Program-made: the position numbers and the translations under genes
Assembly (NCBI GenBank): GCA_019925795.1
Contig: CM034300.1
Span: forward strand, 30,863,591 to 30,927,590
DNA: 64,000 nucleotides
Source: Dendrobium chrysotoxum
Lineage: Eukaryota > Streptophyta > Magnoliopsida > Asparagales > Orchidaceae
Reading direction: 5' to 3'
Part shown: piece after piece, positions 12,600-24,692 of the stretch
Layout: every line of letters starts with the position of its first letter
Numbering within the stretch: the first letter of the stretch is position 1
The notes under the pieces: generated by a model
What the model saw: the letters and a program-made list of their open reading frames with translations, nothing else
The model's database searches: none
Told to the model about the DNA's origin: nothing

Positions 12600-12932
12600 C
12601 TTCTTGTGTGCTTTTTCCTTTTTGCACTTATTTTCATTCTACAATTTTTATTATTATCTATGAGTTGAATTTGTTGATTATAATATTTATAATTAACTCC
12701 AATTTGGTTAGATTGTGGCATCAAATAAAAAAATTTGCATGTATTAGAAGAACAAAAAATATAATATGTCTTTTAAAATTATTAGTTGCTTTTACACATT
12801 TTCAAGTTATCTAACTAGATTTAGTTACAAATTATTTTTGTTTAGTACTAAAATTTTAAATTACCTATTCATCCCCCCTAGTGCTCCTTGGGCTAGTTAA
12901 TTGAGGTCTCATAACCTTCTCAAACATTTAAG

Positions 12933-12944
12933 TGGTATCAGAGT
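12933..12944 (+). other. Primer binding site of element C
   Basis: TGGTATCAGAGT, complementary to the initiator tRNA-Met 3' end except the last base, two bases after the LTR. Confidence 0.88.
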
Positions 12945-12985
12945 GGGTCTTGAAATTAAGTTTTTAAAATCTTCAAGTATAGATA

Positions 12986-14775
12986 ATGACACATTTTGGT
13001 AATAAGAATACCTCTGAGGGTTATTCCATAACCCATCCACCATTGTTTGAAAACATTTCTTTTGATTTTTGAAAAATCTACATGTCTATATTTTTAAATT
13101 TTATTGACTTTAGAATGTGGAATATGGTTCAAACTTGTTATTTTATACCATCACATATCATCGATGGAGTCAAAACTAACATTCCTTTTACTGAATAGAG
13201 TAGAGTAGAACAAGTCTTTGCACAACTAAATGCTAAATGCTTAAACTACTTTTTTTGTTCCCTTAAGTAAGAAGATTATATGAGAGTTTCTAACTGTACC
13301 ACTGATAAGGACATTTGGGATAGATTATGCAATACACACAAAGTTACTAGTAAAGTCAAACAATCTAGGTTGAACATATTATTGCATGATTACAAACTTT
13401 TTCACTTGAAACCTTATAAGATTGTATCTGAAATGTACACTAGGTTCACCCAAATAGTGGCATCATTACAAGCACTAGGTACATAACTATCAAATTCTAA
13501 AAAAGTTAATAAGATTTAATGATGCTACCTTGCTCTTATGATGCTAAAATAACTATAATTATATAATCAAAAGATTTGAATGTTTACTCTATTGACAATT
13601 TACTTGGGTCACTCTTTACCTATGAGTAAGGAGTGAGTTAGAGGCAAAATGATGCTGGTGAAAAGAAGAAGGAGAAAACTGTAGCCCTAAAGGCAGATGA
13701 TTTAGACAGAGACAGTTCAGTAAGAGAGGAAGATGATGACATCGCATTGATGGCACGATAATTTAAAAGCTATCTTAAAACAAAGTAGAGGCATCATCAA
13801 CAACATTTTGAGCAAAGGTAAAAATAATAAAATTTTAAAGTGTCATCTGACATGATCTATTTTGAATGCAGGAAACCAGGTCATCTTCGAACAGACTAGC
13901 CCAACCTGAAGACACACCCAATGAATGAGAAGGGTGAACAAAAGGCAAAATTTAGGAAAGGGAAGAATAGGTCGTGGAAAGCATTTTAGTACAACTTCAC
14001 CTCAAAATTATCAAAACCAGAAGCAGAGGAGGAGGTAATAAACTTGTGTCTTATAGCTAACAAAAATCTTGATCAATCAGATCAAGATGAGGTATGTGAA
14101 CTCTCCTATAAAGAATTATTTATTATATAAAAAAAAATTCTTGATTCATATAGGAAATTAAAAAGGATGTATGCAAATCTAAAGAGTAATTTTATTACTT
14201 GGCAAAAAGAGCATACTAGTTTGGTAAGAGAGCATTCTACTTTAGATAGTGATCATATGACTTTACTTGATGAATATTATGCATTAAAAAAGAAGCATAC
14301 TGGTCTATCTAATGTATATGATTCCTTGTAAACATTGCATATTAACCTAGAAAAATCATTCAAAGAATTAGAAATATGTGCATCAGCAATAGATGAAAGT
14401 AAGCATGCATTAAAAATATAAGTATTTATTTTAGAAAGATAAAATAAGTTTCTACAAGAAAAAATAAAAGCACTTCAAAATAATAAACCATCACCTACCT
14501 TGGCATAGTATCATAGCCCTTCATTACAGCATGCATCACATTATCTTAGGAATAGGCACCATAACCCACTTAGATTAGTAAATTAGTTTCCTAGTTTTAG
14601 GTTTTACTCTTGTGGCATGTTAGGATACATAGCCCACACTTACACTATCCACCATAGAACACATTTAGTGTGGAGTCCAAAATTACATGCATCACAACAT
14701 TGCATGTATTCATATCATTTATTCAAGCATAAGGTAGAACCCAAACTCAGTTGGGTTCCCTAATCTAACATTTAA
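12986..14775 (+). pseudogene. gag: Element C gag, broken
   Basis: Starts MTHFGNKNTSEGYSIT, an N terminus shared with the other copies. The gag core is visible at 13280-13486 (KQSRLNILLHDYKLF), then a knuckle reading CRKPGHL near 13868 whose final cysteine is lost. A coiled coil follows at 14110-14470, and a second knuckle, SCGMLGYIAHT, near 14610. It ends with a VPK/VP-type tail and TAA at 14773. More than ten stops interrupt it. Function would be particle assembly. Confidence 0.8.
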
Positions 14776-14787
14776 GTGATTTTGTAG

Positions 14788-17700
14788 GGGTGCTTTCACA
14801 AAAGACTTAGTAAGAGTTAGCATATGGTACCTGGATAGTGGATGCTCGAGGTATATGATTGATGATTTGAAGTTGTTCATCACACTGGAGGCTAGGTTTG
14901 GAGGCATAGTAACACTGGGAGATAACAACACTGGGAAAGTGTTTGGCTCAAGTACAATTAGAAACTCAAGCAATTTTATAATTAAAATTATTTTATTAGT
15001 TGATGGTCTAAGAATAACTTACAGAGCATTAGTCAATTATGTGATAAAGGCTTTGAAATTAAATTTCTTTCTGCAAAAAGCATGATTGTTTAAATAAAAA
15101 AATAAATTTTAGAAGGAAAATGAATAAATAATGTTTATATGCTTGACTTGAATTGCATTGAATATTCTAGCTCCTTGTGTTTAAAAATCATAATTGATGA
15201 ATCTTGGCTATGGCATAGGATACTATGTCATGCAAGCATGAAGACCCTTAGGAATATTACCCAAAAAACTTTGTTAGAGGCATCCCTAAGTTGTACTTCA
15301 CTAAGGACCACCTATGTGATGCCTGCCAACTAAGAAAATAAGTTAATTCTTCATTTCATTTAATTAAGAACATCAACACCTCTAGGCCACTAGAAATCCT
15401 TCATTTGGACCTATTTGGACCAGTTAGTATTGCCAGCCTAGGAGGAAAGACATTTGAATTTGTAATAGTAGATGACTTCTCAAGATTTACTTACTTTAGA
15501 TTCCTAGCACATAAGAGTAAGTCATTTGAGAAATTTAGAACCTTCTCCACTTGAACTCAAAGGAAATTAAGATGAGAAATTTCAACCATTCATAGTGATT
15601 ATGGTGGAGAGTTTGAAAAATGATAAGTTTGAATCCTTCTATTAAGAGATAGGAATACAATATAACTTGTCTGCCTCTAGGATCCCTCAGTACGATGGAA
15701 TAGCTGAAAGGAAAAATAGAAATTTGGTAGAAGCTGCTAGGGCCATGCTAGTTGAATATTCACTCCTTAGATACTTTTGGGAAGAAGTAGTGAATACTGC
15801 TAATTATATTTTAAATAGGGTGAATGTTAGATCCAAATTAAAAAAAAACACCATACGAACTCCTTAAGGGTAGATCTCACTTATATATTTTTGTGTGTAA
15901 ATGCTTTATTCTAATCAATGGAAAATCACCCTTAGGAAAATTTGATCCTTAGTTTGATGAAGGTGTCTTCTTAGGTTACTCATATGTAGGTAAGGACTAT
16001 AGAATCTTCAATAAGAGAACCCTGGTAGTAGAAGAGTCTACCCATGTGGGTTTTAATGAATTAAATAGGAGCCCTGAATCTAAAGCTGAAGAAGATGAAG
16101 TAGAGGTCATACAAGGGGTAGGAGCCATTATCATAGGAGATAGAGTAGAACCTCATGAGCAACTGCTTAGAGAATGGAGATATTCTTCTAGTCATCCTAA
16201 AGAACTGATCTTAGGAGACCCATCTGAAGGTGTTAGGACTAGACATGGACTTAAAAAAGAAAGTTAGTCTTTTTGAATTCGTCTCTATAATAGAACCCAC
16301 TAATATAGATCAAGCTGTAGATGATGAATTATGAATCCTAGTAATGTAAGAGGAATTGAATTAATTTGTTAGAAATGATGTATGGGAACTAGTTAAAAGA
16401 CCTAAGGACCAGAGTATTCTTAGAATAAAGTGGGTGTTCAAAAATAAAATGAATGACTCTGGCATGGTAGTGAGAAATAAGGCTAGATTGGTAGCTAAAG
16501 AATATAATAAAATTGAAGGAATAGACTTTGATGAAACTTTTACCCTTGTAACTGGACCTAAAGCCATAAAGGTGTTACTAGCTTTTGCGTGCTTTAGGGG
16601 TTTTGAATTGTATCAAATGGATATTTAGAGTGCCTTTTTAAATGGGGTGATTAAAGAAGATGTGTATGTTAAACAACCCCTAGGATTTGAAAATTCATAA
16701 TTTCCTAATAATGTATTCAAATTAAACAAGGCATTATATGTATTAAAATAAGCACCTTGAGTATGGTATGAAAGGCTCATCATATTTCTCCTAGATAAAG
16801 ACTTTGTTAAGGGTAGTGTAGACACCACCCTTTTTATCAGGAAAGTAGGAGAAGAACTACCCATTATTCAAATATATGTCAATAATATATTATTTGGATC
16901 TTCAAATAAAAACCTATGTGATGAATTTTCAAAAATAATGAGTAAAGAGTTTGAAATCAGCATGATGGGAGAGCTAAATTATTTTCATGGATTTAGTGTG
17001 AAGCAGAGGGATGATGAAACCTTCCTCAACCAATCTAAATATATTAAGGACATTATTAAGAAATATGAAATGGACAATGCTAAGGTAATGAACACTTTAA
17101 TGAGCTCTACCATTCAGTTAGTCAAACCTAAATGGGAAGTTAGTAGATCAAAAAAATATAGACGGATAATTGAATCACTTCTCTATTTGACTGCCAGTAG
17201 ACCTTATATAATATTTAATATATGTCTTTATAGTAGAATTAAGGTTGATCCAAAAGAATCTCATCTAACTGCTGTTAAGAGAATCCTTAGATACCTTTCT
17301 AGGAATCCAAAACCTAGGTATCTGGTACCCTAGACATAGCTCATCTTTTAAAATCGTAGGATATTCTAATTCTGATTTTGTAGGATGTAGAGTAAATAGG
17401 AAAAGTACATTAGGAACCTGTCAGTTTATTGGCCAATCATTAGTTTCTTGGTCCAATAGAAAGCAAATTTTGGTAGCCCTATCCATCATTGAGGCTTAAT
17501 ACATTGCTATAGGAAGATGTGTTGCTCAAGTCTTATGGCTAAGGTAACAAATCATAGGTCTTCGAACACCTGTAGGCACCATTCCTATAATGTGTGATAA
17601 TACCAGTGCCATTTGTATATCTAAAAATCTAATTCAACACTCCGGCATAAAACATATTGACATTAGGCATCACTTTATAATAGATTATGTAGCCAAGGGA

Positions 17701-17823
17701 GATAAAGAATTGCATCATATAGCTACTGGAGATCAATTAATAGACATCTTTAATAAACCTCTAGCTTAAAACAACTTTAGCACCTTGAGGACTAGATTAC
17801 ATATTTTAAACAATCATGCTTGA
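14788..17823 (+). pseudogene. pol: Element C pol (protease-integrase-RT-RNase H), broken
   Basis: The protease motif WYLDSGCSRYM is at 14829. The integrase zinc region (HRILCHASMKTLRNI) is near 15210, then HLDLFGP and VDDFSRFTY near 15400-15490, the third core motif near 15600 and AERKNR at 15703. RT runs 16360-17060 with its active site changed from YVDD to YVNN near 16880. RNase H spans about 17340-17823. Stops occur in every domain. The gag stop is followed 12 bases later by an in-frame TAG (14785-14787), an arrangement repeated in the other elements. Confidence 0.85.
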
Positions 17824-18011
17824 TTTAGGATGAATTTAAAATTTTCATATCAGTTTAAATCAACCATTTCTTTGTGTTATTTGTACCATTTTAAACTTGT
17901 GTGTTTATTTTTGTATGTTGTTTTAATTTGTATTTTTTTATTTTTTATTTTTATTTTTTTAGAGGATTTTCCTTGTTCATCACACACTTTTCACCAAAAA
18001 AAACTATCCAC

Positions 18012-18603
18012 ATTGTACTGTATGATTCACCTTTGTACTGTACGATCTACACAGCTTACACAAGCCCTTGCCTTTAGATTAGATCAATGGTTAAGATAAA
18101 CTCCATTATTGGAAATTATACTGTACGATCCTCCTTTTGTACTGTACAATACATATGCTAGAATCTGTTGGGATGAAGTCGATTCAGCTAGTATAAAAAT
18201 AATTCAACTTTATTCTATATAAACCTCCATTTGTACTCTATGATATTTGTGTTAGAATCTTTTAGGACAAATTTAATTTGACCAGTACGATCATAATTGC
18301 ACTTCATATTATATGAATCTCTATTTGTACTATATAATACACATGTTAAAATTTGTTAGAACAAATTCAATTCAGTCGGTACGATCATAATTGCACTTTA
18401 TACTGTACGAATACATGTTTATACTATACAATACATTTAGTCAATAGTCATTATGAAGACTCCTCGGGATGAACATAATTCCTTAAGATCATTTAGTATG
18501 ATACTGATCATACTGAATGATTTGACCATCTTTTCCAATAAGTCATCCAAGATGATTTAACTCCTCTGATTGTATTGTACGATATCACATCATACTATAT
18601 GAT
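18012..18603 (+). repeat. Palindrome array between pol and env-like ORF, element C
   Basis: At least ten degenerate copies of TTGTACTGTACGAT, ATCATACTGAATGAT and related odd palindromes with 6-7 bp arms and one central base. No ORF is present. The same position is occupied by arrays in elements B and E. Confidence 0.8.
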
Positions 18604-18689
18604 TGGTTAAAAATATATAAATAAATAGAGTTTCCTTAGCACAATCCACTCTTCCAATTCTTTTCCAACCTCAGACGCCCTACAAACCT

Positions 18690-19803
18690 ATAACTCCCAA
18701 ATTGCAGGAGGAAACAAGTGAAGTCGATTGACCCAGGGAGGCTCTTCCTCTTGTTGCCTTATCAACAATCATTTTTAATCTGCTCAAAATGAAGATGAAT
18801 ATTACTGATATAAGGAGGCTCACATAACCCCCTCAAAAATGCTCAACCAACATACACTGAACTTTGAGGTGATGAGCTTATTTGCTTCAACAACTCTTCA
18901 ATTCCTTCTCACCCTAGCATTCCCTTCAATTTAAAACTTCTTTACGAATTTCTATCAAATCTTAGAATCAATGCTGAAACCTACACCATGTCCTCCTATA
19001 TCTCTCATCGCCCTGTAGAATTCACTAAGGATGATTTAGGGGAATATATAAATCTCTCAACTGAAAAATCTTGTCCATAATCTATAGCCTATAGGGGTGA
19101 TTAAGACTGGAGTGTTGTTAATCTAATGATTCAAAATAACACCCTTAACTAGCACCAACTATTAGTCCATTCCCTAAACCAGAATGAAAAAGTTATCCAG
19201 CATATTCTTCATACCTGAGTCATACCTAAAATTGGAGACTGTGTCAATATCACTGCTTTGCTTTCCCTAGTAACATATTTCATAATGTCGAATACTATAT
19301 TCGATGAAGTTTAAATACTCATCGATTATATTCAAAACTTGACACATATTCGACTTTCCTTAACTAGAAGGAAACAAAATGTCACTTTAGGTCACATCCT
19401 AGCCTATATCTTTGAGAAAAAAAATGAGCTCACCTACCTTGCACCTCTTCATAATATTTTTATCTTCTATACGGATGCCTCCTTTCGTATTTTTTTTCAT
19501 TAGGGGAAATAGCATGATGAGCCTAATTTTGATCAAGAAGGAGGAGCTTCTCCTATAACTGCACCAGCACCAGCACAAGTCGCACCATAACCCATACCAA
19601 CACCTCACTTCTATTCATATGAGGAGAAAGTATAAAGATTTGGTTGTGTAGAGCCTCGCTTGGACCAGCAGCAATAACAACATGAGACTAATATGGCTTG
19701 GTTTGGGGATTAATTCTCCTCAATCCAACAACTCTCCTCAATTCACAGCTACTTTCGTCCACCACCACCACCACCAACACCTAATCAGGGATCTTTTTAT
19801 TAG
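18690..19803 (+). pseudogene. Element C env-like third ORF, broken
   Basis: Translation in shifting frames recovers the same protein as in elements B and E: an ITPSKMLNQ segment near 18810, then QHILHTWVIPK-like (one stop), GDCVNITALLSLVTYFIMS, GHILAYIFEKKNELTY and FYTDASFRIFFH near 19470-19500. It ends in a proline-rich tail with TAG at 19801. The family resembles the putative plant transposon protein domain found in env-like ORFs of Sireviruses. No signal peptide or clear membrane anchor was seen. Stops and frameshifts are frequent. Confidence 0.75.
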
Positions 19804-20126
19804 TTTGTTCATGGTGAAAAGTATTTTTTATTTTTCAAAGTCTTGTAGTTTTCTTTCTTGCTTGTTGTGTTTTTCCTCTTTTTGGGGATGTCAAAAGGGG
19901 GGGCATGTGTTCGGTTATATGTCTACATTAATTAAAAATTATTTTTTTTTGTATTTTTATTTTCTATATTATTTTATTTTATTTTATTTCATCTTTTTTA
20001 AATTAAAAAAGGTACAACCTTTATTTCTTCTAAAAACTATCACCTAGTGAGGGGGAGCTTAGGAGAAATGAACTTCAATTTTTACTTTTAACCAAAAATG
20101 TTTGACATCATCAAAAATGGGGTGAT
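19804..20126 (+). other. 3' region and polypurine tract of element C
   Basis: Three G-rich modules occur: TCAAAAGGGGGGGC (19891-19904), AGGGGGAGCTTAGG (from 20050) and ATCATCAAAAATGGGGTGAT (20107-20126), the last directly against the LTR. The last is the working polypurine-tract position, decayed from AAAAAGGGGGAGAT. Confidence 0.75.
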
Positions 20127-20969
20127 TGTTGCAATCTAAGATCCCTAGCTTGTGATTTTGATGATAACACACATTTTTTATTGAGTTTTTTATTTTTCTT
20201 AATGTGAGTACTGGATATTGTATTTTTTGTGTGTGTACTAATATTCCAGGAGAAACATACACCACTCAAGATTACTAAAGTCTTAAGATTGGGTAGAATA
20301 GGGTGCCAAGTTAACAAGTTTGTAATTTTAACTTTTTTATAATTTCTATTTCTTGAGTCTAGTCACGTAATGGTGAATACAATTGGTAATTGCGCGCACA
20401 CATATAGGGGGAGAGAGGAAAGTCTAAGATAAAAATATTTCTTGAAGTAATCATACTGTATGACTAGTTATTCAAAAAATGGTCTTAACAGCTAATTGAA
20501 TGATTAATTATATTGAACTAATCATATTATGGGATGCATATCATATGGTAAGATTTATTTCGATCTGTAAACTCTAGATGCTAGATAAATTAAGTAAGAA
20601 ATGCAAAAAATGATTTTTGAACTAATCGTACTGTATGATCTAAATTGTACTATACAAAATTCTAAAATCTTACTTAAATTATCCCACATAATTAGTCAAT
20701 CAGGTCATGGTTTTATTAATGATCAGGATCACACCAAACGATTGACCGAGATAAATTTTGGTCAACCCAAATATCATACAAAATAAAAACATGATTATTG
20801 AACTAGTCATACTGTACGATGTTTACATCATACTAGGTGATTAAGTGGAAATCAACTAACCATACTATATGATGAGAATAATATAAGATGATTAATGGAG
20901 ATGATTTTCAATCATCACATGGATCATCTTGTATTAATATAAAGAAACTGAACATATCGTACTGGATGA
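20127..20969 (+). repeat. 3' LTR of element C, left part
   Basis: Begins TGTTGCAATCTAAGATCC and follows the 5' LTR up to about its position 11875, where a family-A LTR begins. About 140 bp of the LTR expected after this point (matching roughly 11880-12015) are missing on both sides of the insertion. Confidence 0.85.
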
Positions 20970-22164
20970 TGATGACAAATCTGGTTTTAATGATGACAAA
21001 CATGTTTCCATTATGTTTTGCTTGGCTAACCCGTTTCAGGCACAAAAGATCACGAGCAACTCAAGCCAACTCAAGATCGGGTCCAAGTGTGTCTAAGTGT
21101 ACTATTTTCCTTTTCTTGAGCCAATTGTAATGTAACTGATCCCCTAGCTAAGTAACCTTGCACACACACACTCAGGGGGAGAGCTTGAGTGGATTAGAGT
21201 TTCTGTTCAAGTTTATGTTCAGATCATCCTGGACGATATGGACATCATCCTGGATGATCCAGTAAAAATAGAAACCCTAATTAGGGCGACCAAGTTAAGT
21301 GTTTCTTATTAAGCAGATCGTCCTGGACGATCATTGGATCGTACGGGACGATATGCTCAAATCAAAAATTTTCAGCCGCCAGATCTAGTTAGGCAAGTTT
21401 TTATTTTAAGATATTTGGTTTGATCATCCCGGATGATGTGTGTATCATCCTGGACAATCCAGTGCAATCATGCCTAAATTAATCTGGTAATTAAGGAAAG
21501 CAATCAATGGTTAATTGATACGATCACATCATCCGGGATGATCGCAAGATGTTCGGGATGATATTGATAGTCTAGGTCATTTTAGCTGTACTACCCGAAC
21601 TGTGATAAGGATGATTTGGGCACTTTTTGAACTAATCTTACAGGACGATAACCATATCGTCCTGGACGATCAAGTCATTTTTTGGTCGTCCAACATAATT
21701 TGCTCTGGATGACCCGAACTATCTTCTGGATGATATTCCTCGATTTACACTAATCGTCCCGGATGATCGCAGAATCATACGGGACGATATGAACAACTTT
21801 TTCTACTGATCATCCAGAAGAGCCAGATCGTCTAGGCTGAAATAGTTGATTTTGAACTGATCGTACAAGATGATCTATAGATCGTCCAGGACAATCTTGG
21901 CCAACCAGTTGAGATTTAGGGCAAATTTTAAGCCCTCTTATAAAAGAACTTTTTCTTTCAACAAGAAAAATCTTTTGCCACTTTCCTTTTAAAAGAAACC
22001 CTAAAAAGACAGAGAGTTTGGGAGAGAGAGAGAAGATCTTGTGAGGGGGAGTTTGTGAGGGGTTCGCGAAGGTTGTTCCAAGCAAGGATCATAGTCTTCT
22101 TCTCCGCTCGTCATCTTTTGTCGTGTTGGTGTTCTTTGGAGAGGATCGTCGACAAGAAGATCTG

Positions 22165-22260
22165 AGGTTCTCTGCCTGCTTCAGGAGGAAGCAAAAGGAG
22201 GTTAGGTTTTTTGCCTCACCGTGTCGGTGGAAAGGAGGTTTTTTGTACAGGCTTCTCCGC
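22165..22260 (+). repeat. Hairpin units in the left family-A LTR
   Basis: TGCTTC-AGGAG-GAAGCA at 22177-22193, followed after a GGTTTTTTGCC spacer by TCACC-GTGTC-GGTGG (22215-22229). There are fewer units than in the right copy, which has three. Confidence 0.75.
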
Positions 22261-22305
22261 CTTACTGTGGGAGCAGAAGGAGAGACACTTTGGTTTAGTG
22301 CAATA

Positions 22306-22325
22306 CCCGGAGGGGAGGCTCCGGG
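22306..22325 (+). repeat. Terminal stem-loop before the TATA box, family A
   Basis: CCCGGAG-GGGAGG-CTCCGGG, a perfect 7-bp stem, directly before the conserved GGAGTGGACGTAGGTC block. Weaker forms are at the same place in B, C and D. Confidence 0.65.
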
Positions 22326-22355
22326 GAGTGGACGTAGGTCAAGTTGTCCGAACCA

Positions 22356-22364
22356 CTATAAAAT
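22356..22364 (+). promoter_or_regulatory. Probable TATA box, left family-A LTR
   Basis: CTATAAAAT after CCGAACCA, about 230 bp from the LTR end. A second TATA-like site near 21938 is an alternative. Confidence 0.55.
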
Positions 22365-22595
22365 TCGGTGTGTTCATTCTGATTACTTTCTGCACTTTTA
22401 TTTTTTCTGTGATTAACTGCTTGGGTGAAATTGTGTTCGATCTTTTCGTTTGATTGTTTTATTCGTTTCCGCTGTATATTAAAGAAAAGATTTTCACTGT
22501 TCCTCTCAAATTTTTAGATAACCAATTCACCCCCCCCTCTTGGTTAGCCTCGGGACTAGTTCATCTGGGCTTAACATCCCTATCAAACTTTCAAG

Positions 22596-22607
22596 TGGTA
22601 TCAGAGA
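22596..22607 (+). other. Primer binding site, left family-A half
   Basis: TGGTATCAGAGA, one base from the initiator tRNA-Met complement, two bases after the LTR. Confidence 0.88.
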
Positions 22608-22648
22608 GGGATTCAAAATTTAAGTTTAAAAACTTTTGAATTTGATCC

Positions 22649-23866
22649 ATGGCTAACTTGGGTAATCGTAATACTACTGAAGGTTATTCAATTACACGAC
22701 CGCCATTATTTGATAATATTCCTTTTGATTTTTGGAAAACTCAAATGTCCACTTTTCTACAATCAATTGATTATCGCATGTGGATGCTAGTTAAGGATGG
22801 ATACGAACCACCTTTTAGATTGGTTAACAATGTGAAAACTGAACTACCCTTTGCTGATTAGACTTTTGATGATTGTGATTTAGCATAATTGAATACCAAA
22901 TGCTTGAACTATTTTTTCTGTGCTTTAAAATCCAAGGATTATATGTGTGTATCTACGTGTACAACTGGTAAGAAAATCTGGGATAGATTGTGCATCACGT
23001 ATGAAGGTACAACTGAAGTCAAACAGTCTAAATTAAATATTTTGCTGCATGACTATGAACTATTTCGCATGAAATCTACTGAAACTATTTCTGAAATGTA
23101 TACAAGATTCAATCAAATCGTCACTTCTTTACATGCCTTAGGTAGAGAACTTACAAACTACGAAAGAGTGAACAAAATACTTAGATGTTTGTATTCTTCA
23201 TATGATGCTAAGATAACTGCAATCACTGAATCTAAAGATTTGAATACTTACTCTATTGATAGCTTACTTGGATCACTCATTGCTTACAAGCAAGGGGTGA
23301 ACCAAAGACAGTTTGATGCAAGTGAGAGGAAGAAGGAGAAAACAGTGGCACTGAAGGCCAACAATAGTGATTCTTGCTCTTCCGGGTTTGATAGCGATGA
23401 CATGGCCTTAATCACAAGGAAATTCAAAAGCTTTCTAAGGAAGAAACACAAGAACTTTCAGAAGTGGAACAAGGGTAAGTCCAACAAAAATTTTAAGGGT
23501 TCATCTGATACTATCTGTTTTGAATGTAGGAAGCCTGGACACATTAAGGAGGATTGTCCTACACTTAAAGCTCATCCAAGCAAGGAGAAGGGTGAGGAGA
23601 AACACAAATTCAGAAAGGACAAGAAGCGGATTCAGAAGGCTTTCTGGGCAGATTCTGCATCCGACTCTTTTGAGACTAAAGATGAAGAGGAGGAAACAAA
23701 TCTATATCTGATGGCTAATGATCACCCTGGTCAGTTGGACCAGGAAGAGGTATGTGAGCTTACTTATGATCAATTACTTGAAGTATCTGAAAAAATTCAT
23801 GCATCATATAGGAAGCTTAAGAAAACCCATGCTAGCTTGAAATTGGATTATTTGACTTTATATTGT
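22649..23866 (+). pseudogene. gag: Family-A gag, left half, truncated
   Basis: Starts MANLGNRNTTEGYSIT. One frame runs through with only two nonsense codons (22859 and near 22886), then 327 open codons. The gag core has KQSKLNILLHDYELF near 23020. A full CCHC knuckle, CFECRKPGHIKEDC, is at 23516-23557, followed by a lysine-rich stretch, an acidic stretch and the start of the coiled coil. It stops abruptly inside the coil (KLDYLTL) at the inversion junction, so the second knuckle is missing. It is the best preserved gag N terminus here. Confidence 0.88.
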
Positions 23867-24681
23867 GAATAATCACTATGAATAGTCAAGATCTCACAGC
23901 CTAACTTTCTCTAAATCTAAGTGGAGAAGGACTTCAACTCATCAAATGACTCAGATTTGTGTGACAGAAATTTAATCCAAGTGAACCTTGAGTAGTCATC
24001 TATAATCACAAACCCATAGACTTTCCCCCCTAAGTTGGTAGTGCTAATGGGTCCAAAGAGATCCATGTGAAGGACTTCTAAAGGTCTAGAGGTGCTGATG
24101 TCCTTAACAGAGTGAAAGGAGGACTGAACTTGCTTTCCTAACTGACAGGCATCACACAGGTGGTCCTTAGTGAACTTAAGCTTGGGCACACCTCTAACTA
24201 AGTCCTTTTGGGTGACTCTCCTAAGGGTTTTCATACTGGCATGACACAATCTCCTATGCCATAACCAAGACTCATCAGTAGCAGTTTTTAAGCAAATTGA
24301 ATTTTCAGCCTTAATGCAACTTACATCCAGCTTGTAGACATTGTTGATCCTTTGTCCCTGCAAAATAATTTTGTCATTTAAGCTTAAAATGCAGCAACTA
24401 GGCAGGAATTTGATGCTGTATCCTTTGTCACAGAGTTGACTGATGCTCAACAAGTTATGTTTCAGTCCATCTATAAGTAAAACATTGTCAATCATAAAAC
24501 TTTTTGAATCACCAATTATACCTGAACCTACCACCCTCCTGGTGGTGTTATCTCCAAGTGTAACCTTACCTCCAGCCCTGGCCTCCAGTGAAATGAACTG
24601 ATTTGCAACTCCAGTCATGTGTCTAGAACATCCGTTGTCTAGGTACCACATGCTCTCATGAGGTCTTGTGTGAGAGCACAC
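23867..24681 (-). pseudogene. pol: Family-A pol fragment: protease and half of integrase
   Basis: A long open minus-strand frame begins just after a TAG at 24682-24684. The protease reads WYLDNGCSRHMTG (DSG changed to DNG). The integrase zinc region, HRRLCHASMKTLRRV, and CDACQLGK follow. Then come HMDLFGP and IDDYSRFTW, the first core aspartates. It ends at the inversion junction just before the third core motif, so RT and RNase H are absent. This half could at most give a protease-integrase fragment. Confidence 0.88.
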
Positions 24682-24692
24682 CTATAAAATCA

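Larger units (their letters stand above)
10994..12930 (+). repeat. 5' LTR of element C
   Basis: Begins TGTTATAATCC and ends AACATTTA immediately before the primer site, 1937 bp. Contents in order: U3 block with GTGCACACACAGAAAAGGGG (11257-11276), a dense field of degenerate palindromes (11320-12010), the AGGAG hairpin array (12300-12431), the conserved GGGAGTGGACATAGGTC block, then CTATAAAAT at 12591-12599. The copy at 20127 shares this order. Confidence 0.88.
20970..22593 (+). repeat. Family-A LTR, left half of the composite
   Basis: About 1624 bp, from a slightly altered start (TGATGACAAATCTGG for TGTTGCAAATCTGG) to AACTTTCA. The U3 block GCACACACACACTCAGGGGG is at 21159-21178. Palindromes are of the GTCC-N-GGAC type (21225-21900). 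TTATAAAAG lies near 21938, the hairpin array near 22177 and CTATAAAAT at 22356. Confidence 0.88.

Noticed and set aside
21936..21946. TTATAAAAG as the main TATA box of family A
   Set aside because: Not clearly conserved at the equivalent place in B, C, D or E, whereas CTATAAAAT near the LTR end is. Kept only as an alternative.
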